DNA of 64,000 nt from Solwaraspora sp. WMMA2056. Lineage in GTDB: Bacteria > Actinomycetota > Actinomycetes > Mycobacteriales > Micromonosporaceae. Numbering within the stretch: the first letter of the stretch is position 1; every line of letters begins with the position of its first letter. The notes below the pieces were generated by a model. That model worked only from the letters and a program-made list of their open reading frames with translations. It had not been told where the DNA came from and ran no database searches. The DNA is taken from the NCBI RefSeq assembly GCF_030345095.1, contig NZ_CP128360.1:1426001-1490000 (forward strand), in the 5' to 3' direction. A program made the position numbers and the translations under genes. This document shows, piece after piece, positions 62,875-64,000 of the stretch.

Positions 62875-64000
62875 ATGGGAAGACTGAAGACCAACGCCGC
62901 CATCGTGTCGACCGGTGCCGTCCTGCTGGCCTCGGCGGCCGTCGCTGCGGCGGTGCCGGCCTCAGCGGCGGCCGGCTGCTCGGTGAACTACACGGTGTCG
63001 TCGTCGTGGCCGGGTGGGTTCGGCGCCAGCGTCACCATCACCAACCTCGGTGACGCGGTGACGAGCTGGACGCTGAACTGGAGCTTCGGTGCCGGGCAGA
63101 CCGTCACCCAGGCGTGGAACACCACATTGACCCAGAGCGGGGCAGCCGTCACCGCGAGGAACGTCAGCTACAACGGTACCATTGCGACAAACGGGACGAC
63201 GTCGTTCGGCTTCAACGGCTCGTGGAACGGCAGCAACCCCGTACCGACCGCCTTCACGATGAACGGCGTGGCCTGCACCGGCAGCACCACGCCCACGACG
63301 GCGCCGCCGACCACCGCGCCGCCGACCACCGCGCCGCCGACGACCGCACCGCCCACAACGCGGCCGCCGACCGGCCCTGCGGACATCACGGTGAACACCG
63401 GCACCAGGTACCAGACAATCGACGGGTTCGGTGCCGCCACCTGGATCTGGGGCAGCAGCACCTGGTCGACAGCCGAGACCCAGACCCTGGTCGGGCTGGG
63501 CCCCAACCAACTGGGGTTGTCGATCGTCCGGACAGGCATCTCGCCGGAGTCCAGCGAATGGTCGAACCAGGTCAACGCGCTGCGAACGGCGAAGTCCGCC
63601 GGCTCCGGCGTGAAGATCCTGGCGTCACCGTGGACGGCGCCGGCGGCGTGGAAGACCAACAACAGTCGGATCAACGGCGGCAAGCTGCGGACCGACTACT
63701 ACGACGACTACGCCAACCATCTGAACAGCTATGTCCAGTACATGCGCAACCAGGGGGTGACCGTCGACGTCACCTCGGTGCAGAACGAGCCGGACTGGCA
63801 CCCCAGCTACGACTCGATGGACTGGAACGGGACCGAGCTGCGAAACTTCGTCCGCGACCACGGGTGGCGGGTGCAGAACACCGAGCTGATGGTTGCCGAG
63901 GCGGTCAACATGAACTACAGCTACACCGATCCGACCCTCAACGACGCAGGCGCGCGCAACAACATCGGCTACATTGGTGGCCATCTGTACGGCCTAGAGT
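62875..64000 (+). CDS. Secreted CBM2-GH30 glucuronoxylanase, 3' end beyond the window
   Basis: About 375 residues visible from ATG 62875 (GAGGAG upstream). A signal peptide ending in a run of Ala is followed by CBM2 (CSVNYTVSSSWPGGFGASVT, SWTLNWSFGAGQTV). A TAPPT-repeat linker follows, then the GH30 (subfamily 8-like) barrel: QTIDGFGAATWIWGSS, ILASPWTAPAAWK and the acid/base Glu in SVQNEPDWHPSYDSM. The nucleophile Glu would be downstream of 64000. It likely cuts glucuronoxylan at MeGlcA branches, complementing the GH10 xylanase in one operon. Confidence 0.93.
   Translation, partial: MGRLKTNAAIVSTGAVLLASAAVAAAVPASAAAGCSVNYTVSSSWPGGFGASVTITNLGDAVTSWTLNWSFGAGQTVTQAWNTTLTQSGAAVTARNVSYNGTIATNGTTSFGFNGSWNGSNPVPTAFTMNGVACTGSTTPTTAPPTTAPPTTAPPTTAPPTTRPPTGPADITVNTGTRYQTIDGFGAATWIWGSSTWSTAETQTLVGLGPNQLGLSIVRTGISPESSEWSNQVNALRTAKSAGSGVKILASPWTAPAAWKTNNSRINGGKLRTDYYDDYANHLNSYVQYMRNQGVTVDVTSVQNEPDWHPSYDSMDWNGTELRNFVRDHGWRVQNTELMVAEAVNMNYSYTDPTLNDAGARNNIGYIGGHLYGLE
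63289..63366 (+). repeat. PPTTA-coding linker repeats
   Basis: In-frame repeats of about 15 bp coding a Pro/Thr linker between CBM2 and the GH30 domain; a typical O-glycosylated hinge, prone to length change. Confidence 0.8.

Overview
The window is high-GC actinobacterial DNA, most like a Micromonosporaceae genome (Micromonospora, Salinispora or Plantactinospora type). This is inferred from the strong G/C third-position bias, the many GTG/TTG starts, a complete conservon (sensor kinase, roadblock, DUF742, GTPase), Ku plus split LigD enzymes, and several secreted CBM2-linked glycosidases. No rRNA, tRNA or CRISPR array was seen.

Layout. 1-12.9 kb: an exporter tail, a Nudix hydrolase, a DrrAB-like ABC exporter divergent from a TetR gene, an ArsR/small-membrane-protein/MDR-reductase operon, a glutaminyl cyclase lipoprotein, a TetR/SDR/F420-type reductase locus with three operators, a FecB-methyltransferase-FecC-FecE uptake operon, and an acidic DUF6924-like protein. 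12.9-32.4 kb: a large, decaying polymorphic-toxin locus. It holds a secreted FG-GAP propeller protein, a DNRLRE/LamG protein, and a giant RHS/YD protein ending in a Hint domain and a REase-fold toxin. These are followed by a predicted immunity gene, a DUF4265 gene, a scrap of a second RHS tail, and a chimeric LamG paralog. The locus is broken by one nonsense codon, several one-base frameshifts and two insertion sequences. When the IS630 element is removed on paper, the toxin reading frame closes and overlaps the immunity gene by 13 nt. 32.4-35.8 kb: MarR/DoxX/OYE locus and an orphan CBM2 protein. 36-38.5 kb: a four-gene cluster of small helical proteins bracketed by a ~107-bp direct repeat, next to a mini-GntR gene. 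38.9-42.1 kb: a DivIVA-like gene split by an IS3 element, and an unknown gene translationally coupled to it. 42.5-46.6 kb: conservon. 46.7-49.2 kb: tryptophanase plus indole prenyltransferase (prenyl-indole pair). 49.6-54.5 kb: NHEJ genes and XPB helicase. 54.9-60.7 kb: a LacI-controlled carbohydrate regulon with three near-identical operators, whose ABC transporter has been deleted down to a permease tail. 61.5-64 kb: secreted GH10 and GH30 xylanases.

How it works together. The most notable part is the 13-32 kb locus: three consecutive secreted proteins (propeller, lectin, RHS shell) with a C-terminal nuclease and a downstream immunity gene look like a surface-displayed antagonism system. 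It has lost function through accumulated lesions while its immunity gene remains open. The lesions cluster in 13-38 kb; the housekeeping and metabolic genes on either side are intact. That favours genuine decay of accessory DNA over uniform sequencing error, but raw reads would be needed to decide.
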